Shown: in pieces, positions 34,070 to 44,189 of the stretch | How positions within the stretch are numbered: the stretch's first letter is position 1 | How the letters are laid out: each line of letters opens with the position of its first letter | NCBI GenBank assembly: GCA_036186865.1 | Contig: AP025071.1 | Coordinates: 9,655,879 to 9,719,878 of the forward strand | Source: Eustoma russellianum | Taxonomy: Eukaryota > Streptophyta > Magnoliopsida > Gentianales > Gentianaceae | DNA: 64,000 nt | Direction: 5' to 3' | The notes under the pieces: model-generated | What the model was told of the DNA's origin: nothing | Databases searched by the model: none | Seen by the model: the letters and a program-made list of their open reading frames with translations, nothing else | Position numbers and translations under genes: made by a program

Positions 34070-36500
34070 ATGGCTGTAATTTCATCCTCATCTTCTTCTG
34101 ACTCTCAAAATAGATCAGGAAACCCTGATCCTGCTGGCTCTGGGAGCTATGATGGGGAAAACCCACCTTTCTCTGAGAGGTCAAGCTCCAGTGAGGACAA
34201 TCGTCCTTTACTTAGGCTGCGTCGTGGGGGAGGACCTCCCACGGCTGCCCCAGTGGCTTAGGTGACATCTGTTGCCATTGATAGGGGAGCACCGTCACCA
34301 GCGGTGCAAGGTTCAGTGTGCACTTTAAAAGCCACTGATCTCTCCCGCTTATGTAGAGCTTACAATGTTGATAGGAATGTATTCAATCCTATTCTTCCCC
34401 TTTCCCATCATTCTTCCTATGACCCACCCATAGGGTATGAGGCAGTTTATGAAGAATTTTTTGAATCAGGTTTTAGTCTTCCTATTCCAAAACCGTTGTA
34501 CTATATCCTTGATTTTTACCACCTTAGACTTTCCCAACTCATGCCTAACGGTTTGAAAGTAGTTCTCAGCTACTTGCTATACCTGAGAGCTTTTGGGATA
34601 GAATTTGATTTTAAGGTCTTTAGGAGGATGTTTGTATGTAAGCATAAGGACAGTTGGTTTTACTTTGGTAGGATATATCCTAACAAAGAAATCAGCCATG
34701 CCATAAACATCCACACATTTACCAAAAACTGGAAAGGCCGATTCTTCTTTATCAAGAAAATAGGTCTACCTGAAAGTGAACAATGGAAGTCAGGCAGTGC
34801 AGACAATTCAAGGCCAAGCGAGGAGTTTGTGATGAAGCCTCTAGACTACTAAATTTGTCATTGGCCGTTGACTGGAAAAAGGTGAACAAGTCGGTTTTGA
34901 TAATTGCCGACCTGGATCACTTATGCGGCCCCCACTTTTGGATTCTTAGTTCAACAGCCTTGAAAGTTGTTCAGGGTAGGTGTCGGACTTTTTTGAGTAT
35001 CTCTGATTTTTGTTGATGTCTTTCAAGTGTTTTGATCAGTTGTTGAACTTGCAGGAGCCATGGTGTCTGACGCAGTGGCCAAACTGAAGAAGATGGCTCC
35101 TAAAAAGAGAAGAGGACTGAGGAAAGGCATTCCTCCTCTAATCAAGTTCAGGCAAGGGCCTCCTCTGAAGTGCCGTCCTTGCCACTTGAAGTTGCACCTC
35201 AAGCTGAGGCTGCTTCATCTGGGGCTGGTCTTCCAGATCAGCCTATTGAAATCGATCCAGGTATACTCTTTACTGTCCTCTTTAAAGTTATGGATAACTT
35301 TATTTTCTTTTGACCAGTACTCACTAACTTTTGGTATGTTGCAGTTGATCCTTCTACTGCTTTCACTCAGGCTGAAGTGCCCCTACCTCTGCCCCTGCCA
35401 GGAACAAATCCAATCCCAACTCCAGCTGAAGCCCCCCAAGTATCAGAATCCAGATCGGCTGGCTCACATGCTGAAGAGCCTGCTCAACAATAAGATCTAG
35501 GAAAAGGCCCACAAACTGAAGAGGGATCCTCTCATGGGCATCGGCATTTGAAGGAAACATTGGAAGATTATTATGATGAAACGGTTATGAATCCGAAGCT
35601 AGCAAGGCAGTTAAATGAACTCTCCATTCTGCCCAGAGACTTCAACCATTATAATGACATGAACTGTGACATGTCCTGCCAGTTGTATATGACTAACTTG
35701 GCTATGGTAAGCCTTTTAAATCTTCTCTGTTTTTCAAAGCTATATGCTTAACGCTTTGTTTGATTGCTTGTTATGAATATTTCAGTATCGAGCCCAAGAA
35801 TACAACATGTTCAGGAACACTGAAGAACTGCGGAAGATGGTGGTTCAGCTGACTGAAAAGAATGCAGTTCTGCAGCGGGCAAATGAAAAATGGGTTAAGG
35901 AGGCCATACCAACGAAGACAAGGCTGACAGAACTTGAGGCAGTGGTGGATAATCTGAGGTCAGAAGTGTCTTCTCTTTCTGAAAAGAATTCCAAAATTCG
36001 TGAAGAAAAGGAAGAGTCTGACATTAAGCTGGCCACTGCCAACTCGCAAGTGGATGAGCTAAAATAGGTGGTGGCCAATATTGAGCTAGTGTCCACCAAG
36101 ACTCAAGCTGAACTGGACTTCTACTAGAAGGAGCTCGGCACTTGTGAGCAGGAGCTGTCCAATTGCAAAAAACAAGTTGAGAAGATGAGCAGAAGAGTAA
36201 AGCTGAATTGGCTCAGCAATTTGAACTTCAGGCTGAAAACATAAAGGCAGAAGCAGTTGCTGAGTTCAAGAGATCGGACTAGTTTGCTGATAATCTTCTC
36301 AAGCTTCAAAGCTCAGTGATGGTAATTGGGCAGACTTATGCCATTGACAGCTGCTCAGAGGTCTGCCCAGCCTTGGACAAGGAACATCCTCAAATTGCCA
36401 AACTTCATAATTCTGAAGCTGAATAAATCTTTGAGACCCAATTAGAGCTGTTCAAGAATGGAGCTGATCTCAGAGACTTGTCAGCAGATGAAGATTAGAA
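34070..36500 (+). pseudogene. Antisense ORF of Tat-like element (gypsy-type transposon domain + coiled coil)
   Basis: Encoded opposite to the element's gag. It begins with a Ser-rich leader (MAVISSSSSSDSQ). An in-frame TAG (34259-34261) follows, then a domain typical of plant 'putative gypsy type transposon' proteins: YEAVYEEFFESGFSLPIPKP, LPNGL-like LMPNGLKVVLSY, FRRMFVCKHKDSWFYF and NWKGRFFFIKK. A frameshift lies near 34840. Three GT..AG introns can be placed: 34976-35054, 35261-35344 and 35707-35785. The last exon encodes a coiled coil (YRAQEYNMFRNTEELRKMVV, VVDNLRSEVSSLSEKN) until TAG at 36065, with degraded continuation to about 36500. The function of such ORFs is not known. Confidence 0.65.
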
Positions 36501-36553
36501 TAGGATTTTCTTTCTTGTGCCTATTCAGTAGTTGTAATAGTTATATTCGCTGA
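36276..36553. repeat. 278 bp segment, left copy (matches 53684-53961)
   Basis: Begins GGACTAGTTTGCTGATAATC and differs from the right copy at about 3-4 positions. It is part of the antisense-ORF region of the Tat-like element and flanks the left side of the 17.1 kb of intervening DNA. Confidence 0.9.
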
Positions 36554-37311
36554 GTAGCCCTGACCGGCCAAGGTAACTGAAGTAAGGAGTTTTCTTGGTT
36601 TGGCCAGTTGCTACAGGAAATTTGCTGAAGGAATTTCGGCGACATCAGTGTCCTGAGCAGACGGAAGCAGAAGAAGGCGAAGTTCGAGTGTTCGTTAATA
36701 TTAGCAAAGTTTTACAAATAAATAAATAAATAAATAAATAAATAACACAACATAGTGCACACCATACTCATGACCGACACAAACAAATAAATAGCTCACC
36801 ATAACATGTAAACAAATTAACTTAGATCGTTAGTAGTAAAAAAAAATCGCAGTCACATCTACAAAACCAATAGTTTTCCTCCCATCATATACTACCACTC
36901 CATGGCTTAATAAAATTTACTAATTCAAGTAAAACATGAACAATAGACACCACAAAAGTGCAAAAAATAAAAAATAAAAAAAAAATATAATAATAATAAT
37001 AATAATAAAATTGACCACTATATATGTATATATAAAAAAATAAAAAAAATGTAGCAGCTTGTTGTAACATACTAACATAAAGATAATAAGTACAAGATAT
37101 ACTAACTACTAAAATGTGTGCACCTTTACCGTAGTGTAACTTTGTGAACTGTAATGCACCAACCAACTTATTAAGCCATATAATGTTATCACCACGTCAA
37201 AGACAAACATCATATGTGTGAAATACTATATATACACCATACCTATACTTACAAAGCGACCAACATGAAAAACACGAAGTATAAATATAAGATCTTAATA
37301 TATATATATAT
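36554..37311. other. Spacer: A/C-rich DNA with simple repeats
   Basis: No gene. After a short GC-balanced part (to 36714) come an (AAAT)n run (36715-36744), A/C-rich G-poor DNA, an (AAT)n run near 36988-37010, and a (TA)n stretch directly before the LINE poly(A). It resembles 43207-44190 across the LINE. Confidence 0.6.
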
Positions 37312-37360
37312 ATTTTTTTTTAAGCAAGTGATATCTTATTATTGATAAGTAAATCCTCAC

Positions 37361-37882
37361 TTATGGCGGAGGAAAACCATAGTACAAATCATCAGTGTAT
37401 GAGAATAAATGAAATAAAGCGCAAAGGATAGCATATCTCCAGTCGTATACGATATGCCGCATTAAAACCTTGCCAGGTAAAACCACCCTTGTGGATAAAA
37501 CCCTGGCGAAGGAAAAAGCGTACATATTTATACGACCATCATTGACATTAGGTGAAGCTATACAAAAGGAGAAGGACATATATGTCCTAGCTACTGATAG
37601 TATACAAAATCGCCATTTGTAGCTGGAAGAAGTGCTGGGCCGTTCCATGTAGTCTTCATAAACAAAGCGTAGATGTGTAGGGCAGACGGCGGTGTCCCTC
37701 AGCGCAGCCAGCAATACGTATAGCCAAAGACATGAAATCACAAGAAGGAAGTGGTAGTTATGAAGCAGAAAGAATCCAGATAAAGCATTGATTAAACATA
37801 TACAGGACATACCAATCCTGCCTGTAACCCGAAGGAGACAGGCAGGGAAATGCATGAGATGCCAATCCATATGGAAGACCAT
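37361..37882 (-). CDS. Hypothetical ORF3 downstream of LINE ORF2
   Basis: An open frame of 173 codons in the same frame as ORF2, whose TAA (37888-37886) is followed by one codon and then the ATG. The product would contain a hydrophobic segment (FFLLHNYHFLLVISCLWLYV) and several Cys. I recognise no family. It lies where the 3' UTR of an L1 element is expected. It could be a chance frame in the UTR, or coding sequence cut off from ORF2 by a new stop. No initiation signal beyond the ATG can be judged. Confidence 0.25.
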   Translation of the reverse strand: MVFHMDWHLMHFPACLLRVTGRIGMSCICLINALSGFFLLHNYHFLLVISCLWLYVLLAALRDTAVCPTHLRFVYEDYMERPSTSSSYKWRFCILSVARTYMSFSFCIASPNVNDGRINMYAFSFARVLSTRVVLPGKVLMRHIVYDWRYAILCALFHLFSYTDDLYYGFPPP

Positions 37883-37885
37883 TTC

Positions 37886-40800
37886 TTAAGAGCGAAAGGC
37901 AGGAAGCGTGAAGTCAGTCACAATAATTCCTCGGATATGTGCAGGAAGTAATATAAGCTCCGAATACGATTTAAAAAGCATAGTCCGTGAACCTTCCTGG
38001 GAGAGATAGTGCGCTGCTTGGTTTACCTCTCGAGGCGCATAAGATATGTGTATACATGATTCAGTCAGGAACGCGCGTAGGCGATGGAGGTCTGGAGCCA
38101 GAGGAGTCCGAGCATGCATGAGTGTGAGTAGCTGATGACAGTCAACCTCTACTTGTAACAGGCCATATCTTGGCAGATAGTATAGAAGGGAAATTAAGAC
38201 AGCTTGTGCTTCAACTCTAACCGGATAGTCATGGCGCAGAGGAAAGGAAATGGCATGAATAAGAGATCCTTGCGCATCACGTAATATTGCACCACCCCCG
38301 GCAGTTTGACAACCAACAGAGGCATCTGTGTTTAATTTCAGTCTACCAACTGGAGGAGGGTTCCAACGAACAATCCGCAATCTAGCCAAACGAAGAGGAG
38401 GAGAGAGACCATTATTAATTAGACGAGGAATATTGGCTACTATTTTTGTTCCGCTTTGTGCCTTGGCCCAGAAAAACATATCTACCCGAATATTTTTGAG
38501 AAGAGCTTGCTGAGACCATGTTCCATCCCCAAACACCAATTCCGCATAAATTTTCCAAATATTCCAAAGGAGAGTTCCAAGATATATTCGTTGCATATAG
38601 CCAAGAAATCCATCTGTCGTTTCTAACCACACCGAAATCATAAAACTGCGCCAACCAGTGGCAGTATTCGGGCGGATTTCCAATAAGTCATTGAAATAAT
38701 GTCGAACAGGGCGGATTTGGGAGCAGTTATAAAAAATGTGATTGTGAGAGGCTGAATCCGCTCTACAAAACGGACATATACTTGGCAGAACCTGATTAAA
38801 ACGGGAGAGGCTGTCTGGCAAAGGCAATGCATTATGCAAGAGCTTCCAAAGGAATACCTGTATTATCGGACGTTGACGTGGTAACCAGGCTATTTGATTA
38901 GACAGGAGCGATGGGGCGGTAGATCGAAGGGACTCATACGCATCCTTTAGGAGGAACTGTCCCGTGGAGTTTAGCCAAACTGGTGTCTCGTTATTCCACT
39001 GAACCAATGTCTGACATTGTGGATTAATACGGCAAATTCTCTTCCATATAGGAGAGTCATATATACGTGAAACAAATGTTTGAGTTCTTTGATATCGGCG
39101 ACGCATATATTCACCCCATAAGGTTGAAGCCACATGATATTGCCACCACAATTTCGCTGCATAGGCACGCTGAATGGTTTCAAGAGAACGAAGATTTAGA
39201 CCACCCTCTTTTGTGGGATAACAAATTGTTGACCATTTAACCCAATGACGTCTATCCGGGCCCCATAGGAAAACCGCAAATCTCCTTTCCAGTGAGCGAA
39301 CGACACTACGTGGAATAGCAGATGCAGCCAGAACATGCATTGGTATAGATAAAAGGACAGAGCGAATGAGTAGAAGCCTTCCAGCAGTACTTAATAATTT
39401 GGCTTGCCAACCATTGAATTTAGAGTCTACATGCTGTATCAGATCTAAGCAATGCGTAAATCGCGTGATACCTTTATGAAGATACGAGCCTAAGTATTTC
39501 ATCGGGAGGCTTGTCTGCCGAGCTCCTAGTAAAGCCGTACACGCATTGCGCTGTGCCGCGGAAACTGCATCCGAGTAGACAACCGAACTTTTATTCCAGT
39601 TTACTGCCTGTCCCGAAACTTTCTCATAAGTAGTAAGAAACTTCTTAAAGGCCCTAAAATTTTGGCGACTAGCATCAAGAAATATAAGCAAATCATCCGC
39701 ATAAGATAAATGTGTAATGATCATAGGGATACGGCCAATGGAGTATGGCCGAATAACTGAATGATCAACCATAGATTTAAGACCACGACTAAAGCCCTCA
39801 GCAGCAAGAATAAATAATAAGGGTGAGAGTGGGTCCCCTTGTTTGACCCCTCGAGTAGGCCGGAAAAATCCATACGGGACACCATTCGTTAGTATTGAAA
39901 TATGAGTAGCCTTCAGCTGATTTAACACCAATGTGACAAAGCTGGTGGAGAATCCAAAACAATGCATGATGGCCTGCAAGTATTGCCAATTTACCCTATC
40001 AAAGGCCTTTGCCATGTCCAGCTTAAGAACTGACTTATGAGGACGCACACCTTTATCAAGCCAATGTATTAATTCGTTGGCTAATAGGACTTGCTCCGTG
40101 ATACCTCGTCCCTTTTGAAATCCCGCTTGTTCTGGAGAAATTAGCTTTGGCAGCAACGTGTTCAACCGTGTGGCAAGAATACGCGTTTGAACCTTACTCA
40201 TGAAAGTAGACAATGCAATAGGCCTAAAATCATTAAACGTACGTTGAGACGATCCTTTGGGAATCAGAACTATCATCGAGTGGGCCATGGCACGCGGAAC
40301 GGGAAAGCCTAGAAAGTATTCTTGGACCGCTTTATGGACATCATGACAAATTACATCCCAACAAGTGCGAAAAAACCACCCATTATAGCCATCGGGGCCT
40401 GCAGCACTATGAGGATCTAGACTCCAGACAGCTTCTTTTACTTCCTCTAAAGACGGCAGCGCAGTGAGCATTATGTTCTCATCCACAGTGATCAAGGATG
40501 GAATTGGGGATAAAAATTGAATTGGATCGTCTACCGGTTGAGCAGTGAACATTCGGGTGAAATGATCCACAGCCGCTCGACCAATGTCCTCTGGGGTATT
40601 ACAGTAAGTACCATCCTCAAGGTAGATTCCTTGCAAGCGTTGTCGACGCTGTTTATCTTTAACTATAGAATGGAAGTATCTTGAACTACAATCTCCTTCC
40701 TGCAGCCATTTGACTCTAGCTTTTTGTTTCCAATATTGAAGCTCAATATTCGTCACACGACGTAGCTCAGATTGAGCCTCAAAATAGGCCATGCGAGTAC

Positions 40801-41743
40801 AATCGTTAGGTTCCTGATCAAACTGAATCTCCGCTGAATTAGCCTGACGTTCAGCATGCTGCACCATATGAAAAATATTGCCAAACACATCTCTATTCCA
40901 CTGTCTAATATCCTTCTTGTATGCACGTAGCTTGGCGCATAAACCATGCATACCACCAACTGTGGGATACGATGACCAAGCTGCTTTGGTGAATGTCATG
41001 AAGTCTGGATGAGACGTCCAGACGGTCAAGAAACGAAATTGTTTTGGGCCAGATTGAATGTCAGTCGAGCATTGAAGCAAAAGGGGGCAATGATCGGATG
41101 ACGTACGGCTCAGATGAGTCAACTTCAACAGTGGAAAAACATTGTAAAAATTTTCACTACAGAACACCCAATCCAGTCTACGCCATACCCGTCCAAGGCC
41201 ACGACCACCTTGCCATGTATAGCGGGTTCCAGTGTGGGGTACCAACTGTAATTCAGCATATTGTACTGTATCGTTAAAGTCTTGAAGGGCAGACATAGAA
41301 GGACGCGACGTACCTTTATGATCCAAAGGTGATAAAAACGTGTTAAAATCTCCCGTTAGCAACCATGGATCATGACAAGTATCATAACAGTGCTTAATCG
41401 ATTGCCAGAGATTCTGTCTGTGCTGCACAGTGTGTCGACCATACACACAAGAAATACGCACTATATGTTGCGTATGTATCTGAAAACGAAAGTGGGCAAT
41501 TTGATCCGACAGGCAAGCATCCAGAAGTTGCAAACTAGATGTTTTCCAGAAACACCATGCACGCCCTTGACAAACACTTTGAGATGCGGTAAATCCTAAA
41601 TTTATTTGAGCTCTGGTTAAACGTGATTCTGATTGTTGAGGTTCTATGAGGAAAAGAAATTGGATACGATACTGAGCAAGCAGAAGTCTCAAGCGAGGTA
41701 ATGAAGTGCGTAGACCTCGCAGATTCCACGTTAGCGTATTCAT
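37886..41743 (-). CDS. LINE ORF2: endonuclease, reverse transcriptase, RNase H (1285 aa)
   Basis: Uninterrupted polyprotein that nicks the target and copies the element RNA there. Endonuclease: Asn7 (TWNLRG), Glu34 (FLIEPQ), GDFN at 131-134, and SDHCP with His218. Reverse transcriptase, about 485-760: Asp576 (LKLDMAKAFDRV), RGVKQGDPLSPLLF, and YADD at 681-684. A zf-RVT-like zinc motif (ICPFCRADSASHNHIFYNC) follows near 1010. The C-terminal plant-L1 RNase H shows Asp1140 (NTDAS), Glu1178 (VEAQ) and Asp1201 (VEVDCH). The last acidic position reads His1245 (NQAAHYLS) where relatives usually have Asp. Endonuclease and RT look fully active. The start ATG overlaps the ORF1 stop, so translation likely depends on reinitiation. 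Confidence 0.93.
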   Translation of the reverse strand: MNTLTWNLRGLRTSLPRLRLLLAQYRIQFLFLIEPQQSESRLTRAQINLGFTASQSVCQGRAWCFWKTSSLQLLDACLSDQIAHFRFQIHTQHIVRISCVYGRHTVQHRQNLWQSIKHCYDTCHDPWLLTGDFNTFLSPLDHKGTSRPSMSALQDFNDTVQYAELQLVPHTGTRYTWQGGRGLGRVWRRLDWVFCSENFYNVFPLLKLTHLSRTSSDHCPLLLQCSTDIQSGPKQFRFLTVWTSHPDFMTFTKAAWSSYPTVGGMHGLCAKLRAYKKDIRQWNRDVFGNIFHMVQHAERQANSAEIQFDQEPNDCTRMAYFEAQSELRRVTNIELQYWKQKARVKWLQEGDCSSRYFHSIVKDKQRRQRLQGIYLEDGTYCNTPEDIGRAAVDHFTRMFTAQPVDDPIQFLSPIPSLITVDENIMLTALPSLEEVKEAVWSLDPHSAAGPDGYNGWFFRTCWDVICHDVHKAVQEYFLGFPVPRAMAHSMIVLIPKGSSQRTFNDFRPIALSTFMSKVQTRILATRLNTLLPKLISPEQAGFQKGRGITEQVLLANELIHWLDKGVRPHKSVLKLDMAKAFDRVNWQYLQAIMHCFGFSTSFVTLVLNQLKATHISILTNGVPYGFFRPTRGVKQGDPLSPLLFILAAEGFSRGLKSMVDHSVIRPYSIGRIPMIITHLSYADDLLIFLDASRQNFRAFKKFLTTYEKVSGQAVNWNKSSVVYSDAVSAAQRNACTALLGARQTSLPMKYLGSYLHKGITRFTHCLDLIQHVDSKFNGWQAKLLSTAGRLLLIRSVLLSIPMHVLAASAIPRSVVRSLERRFAVFLWGPDRRHWVKWSTICYPTKEGGLNLRSLETIQRAYAAKLWWQYHVASTLWGEYMRRRYQRTQTFVSRIYDSPIWKRICRINPQCQTLVQWNNETPVWLNSTGQFLLKDAYESLRSTAPSLLSNQIAWLPRQRPIIQVFLWKLLHNALPLPDSLSRFNQVLPSICPFCRADSASHNHIFYNCSQIRPVRHYFNDLLEIRPNTATGWRSFMISVWLETTDGFLGYMQRIYLGTLLWNIWKIYAELVFGDGTWSQQALLKNIRVDMFFWAKAQSGTKIVANIPRLINNGLSPPLRLARLRIVRWNPPPVGRLKLNTDASVGCQTAGGGAILRDAQGSLIHAISFPLRHDYPVRVEAQAVLISLLYYLPRYGLLQVEVDCHQLLTLMHARTPLAPDLHRLRAFLTESCIHISYAPREVNQAAHYLSQEGSRTMLFKSYSELILLPAHIRGIIVTDFTLPAFRS

Positions 41744-43092
41744 TGAGACTGTTGGGAGATGGAGCTTGAAGAGCGAGCAGTGCTACGAGTTATAACCTGT
41801 CGAGGGGGTCTAGGAATCTGAGAGTGCAAGCGCCGAGTACGTTTACGTATGCATGGGATAAATCCTTCTGCGTCTGCTTCAAGTGAAGGGTTAGATATTC
41901 TATGAAGCAGTTCAGCGTCCGATGATCCTTCTCTTGCGGGGGGCATGCGCGACGATAGTAAATTTGAGGCCCGTTGGTAGTCTTCTTGGGCGTCTGATGG
42001 GTTAGATATCAGATGGGGCAACTCCATGGCATCTGTTTCAGATGAGGTGTGCAAAACATCTGGAGAGGAGGAAGGCGTTTGCTGTCCTAACTGTGCGTCG
42101 TCATTACATCTTGTAATGTCAGGCTGATACCTCGGGAGATCAGAGTTCTCACGTATGTGATGATCAGAATTTTCTACTGGATGACACACAGGAGGATCAT
42201 CTGGAAATGCCGGATCAGCGGTTCGCTCCTGTGGCAACGGTGCATCAGTGGCTGCCTGTACATCCTGCTGTTGCAAAATGATTGGATCTGCCACAATATC
42301 ATCATGGGGCTGAGAAACATCAGTTGGCGGTTTAGGGCGCCATTGTTGCAGAGATGGCGGCGGCACAGCAGCCTCTCCGCAGCGATCACGCTTGTGACCC
42401 AAAAGATTGCATTTTGAACAATAATCTGGTATATCCTCATAAATCACCGTTTGATAATGATGATGATCTATACTTTGAATATGAAGTTTAGTGGGCAAGT
42501 CCTTTGACACATCAATTTCCACGCAAATTCGAGCCACAGACGGACGAAGTACCTTTTGAGTTGCAGCATCCAAACGAATTGGGGTTCCGATCATAGTGGC
42601 AATGGCAAAGAGCGATTTTTCATTCTGCAAATATACAGGCAATCCTGGCATAGAAACCCAGATTGGTACAATGGGAGCATCATATCTCGGATCAAAGTCA
42701 TGAGTATACTTGGTGATGCGCATATGAAAACCAAGGATATTCCATGATCTTCGGCCAAAACAACGATTGTAATCCATCTCCTTTTCAAAGCGCAGGAGCA
42801 CATGTGATTTGTCAAGCAACCCTGCATGAACGGCGCCAGTAAATCCTATACGATCCAGAGATTTTTGCAATGCCACCATAGACGGCCTTCCATTCCAGAA
42901 AGATCCAACCAGAGAAAATCGGAATGGAGACAATAGCGCTGTGACCTCAGATTCATCAAAGACGATCGATGGGAGTCCTTTATATCGCTGAGGTTGCTTG
43001 TGGGAAATCGTTGGTGGTAATGTCGCGGGAGAGCCAGCCAGTATGGCTGCATAGGACCGGCCGGCCGTAGCCGCCGGCCCGGAGGTCGTCAT
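41740..43092 (-). CDS. LINE ORF1, DUF4283 / zinc-knuckle RNA-binding protein (450 aa)
   Basis: Complete ORF1. Residues about 50-200 form the DUF4283 region (FRFSLVGSFWNGRPSMVALQ, RRSWNILGFHMRITKY, IVPIWVSMPGLPVYLQ). A CX2CX4HX4C knuckle (CSKCNLLGHKRDRC, 225-238) follows, then a long Pro/Asp/Ser-rich acidic tail ending in a basic stretch (RKRTRRLHSQIPRPPRQ). The protein is expected to bind the LINE RNA in the ribonucleoprotein. It parallels the ORF1 at 184-1398 in every segment. There are no stops or frameshifts. The TGA overlaps the ORF2 ATG (ATGA). Confidence 0.93.
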   Translation of the reverse strand: MTTSGPAATAGRSYAAILAGSPATLPPTISHKQPQRYKGLPSIVFDESEVTALLSPFRFSLVGSFWNGRPSMVALQKSLDRIGFTGAVHAGLLDKSHVLLRFEKEMDYNRCFGRRSWNILGFHMRITKYTHDFDPRYDAPIVPIWVSMPGLPVYLQNEKSLFAIATMIGTPIRLDAATQKVLRPSVARICVEIDVSKDLPTKLHIQSIDHHHYQTVIYEDIPDYCSKCNLLGHKRDRCGEAAVPPPSLQQWRPKPPTDVSQPHDDIVADPIILQQQDVQAATDAPLPQERTADPAFPDDPPVCHPVENSDHHIRENSDLPRYQPDITRCNDDAQLGQQTPSSSPDVLHTSSETDAMELPHLISNPSDAQEDYQRASNLLSSRMPPAREGSSDAELLHRISNPSLEADAEGFIPCIRKRTRRLHSQIPRPPRQVITRSTARSSSSISQQSQ

Positions 43093-43150
43093 TGTCGCAG
43101 TTAGATGAGCGCCGCCAATCGCCGATCGCCAGAGACCTTCTCATTCATTT

Positions 43151-43154
43151 AATA

Positions 43155-43205
<51 letters not shown>
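43151..43205. repeat. (TA)n microsatellite
   Basis: About 27 TA units directly beyond the 5' end of LINE-B; the LINE's poly(A) side is also TA-rich. Confidence 0.95.
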
Positions 43206-43207
<2 letters not shown>

Positions 43208-44189
43208 TACGATAACAACGTAGGAGTAGCGAACATACAAAAGATATACGATAGGACAGGAGTACATGTGCTAAAGGACTACAAAAAAAAATCCAGTCTG
43301 TTACAACCATAAGGAGGCATACAGACAAACATAATTGGTTACAACATTAATTGACGTAAATAAGTCGATTTAGGAGAACATACAAATAAATACAGGAAAC
43401 AAAAGTGATTAAACGATTCTAAGTAAATATGTACAAGTATACACACTATTATATCAATGACACCTCGACATAACTAATACAACGAAACAAGTAATACACA
43501 TCGCAATATATAACGACTACAAACAACACAATTACAAGGAATACAGTAACACAAATACTTTTATACAATATATGGATCATGATATAGGCATATGTTTACA
43601 AATTTTAAAAAAAAATCATCAGCATACACAACTGAAGTAGAGTAGACTAACTACGAGTTTGGACAACATAATATCGCATGACAACCTAGTAATAGATTAA
43701 ATTGTAAATAAGCTAATAAAAAAACAAACAAACAAAAAAAATATAAATAAATTAATTATCATACTCGAACACCAAAATAAATTGTATATATCTACGTTAC
43801 AGTAAAATCTATGCATTTATGTATTTCACTCAGCAAAATTTATTTAACAACATTTATACAACAATAAGATAAGCTAGTACAAAAAAAATATAGAGTACAT
43901 GTAACAAATATCATTAACAACTAACATAAGTACAAAAAAAAGAGATCACAATAAACCAAGACTAAAATAAACACGCACAGCGGGTGTACCGCTTCAAACT
44001 CAACTAACAAACAACATAAACATAATACAGGTGACAAACTGCAGATAACGATTGTGAGTTCATGAGCTACATATGATACATTAGTCATACATGCGAATAC
44101 ACAACATACTATATGTCTATACCAAACATGTTCAAACAACTTAACCATTAAAATGACGACACACGTTAAAACTCGTGTATGTTGATATA
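43206..44189. other. A/C-rich, G-poor spacer, no gene
   Basis: Nearly 1 kb in which the plus strand is dominated by A and C (for example ACGACTACAAACAACACAAT). No reading frame has recognisable domains. The minus-strand frame at 43921-44214 is a by-product of this composition. Origin unknown; probably continuous with 36745-37311 before the LINE inserted. Confidence 0.6.

Larger units (their letters stand above)
37312..43140 (-). mobile_element. L1-type LINE with intact ORFs (LINE-B)
   Basis: Minus-strand element with a short 5' leader (43140-43093), intact ORF1, intact ORF2 overlapping it by ATGA, a 3' region open for 173 codons, and a poly(A) read as T's at about 37312-37321. Both flanks are TTAATATAT/(TA)n sequence (37293-37311 and about 43145-43205), so it probably inserted into a TA-rich target; the exact target duplication cannot be fixed. 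Confidence 0.85.

Noticed and set aside
34262..34852. Separate gene starting with GTG
   Set aside because: It is in the same frame as 34070-34261 and merely follows a TAG; better read as one interrupted ORF.
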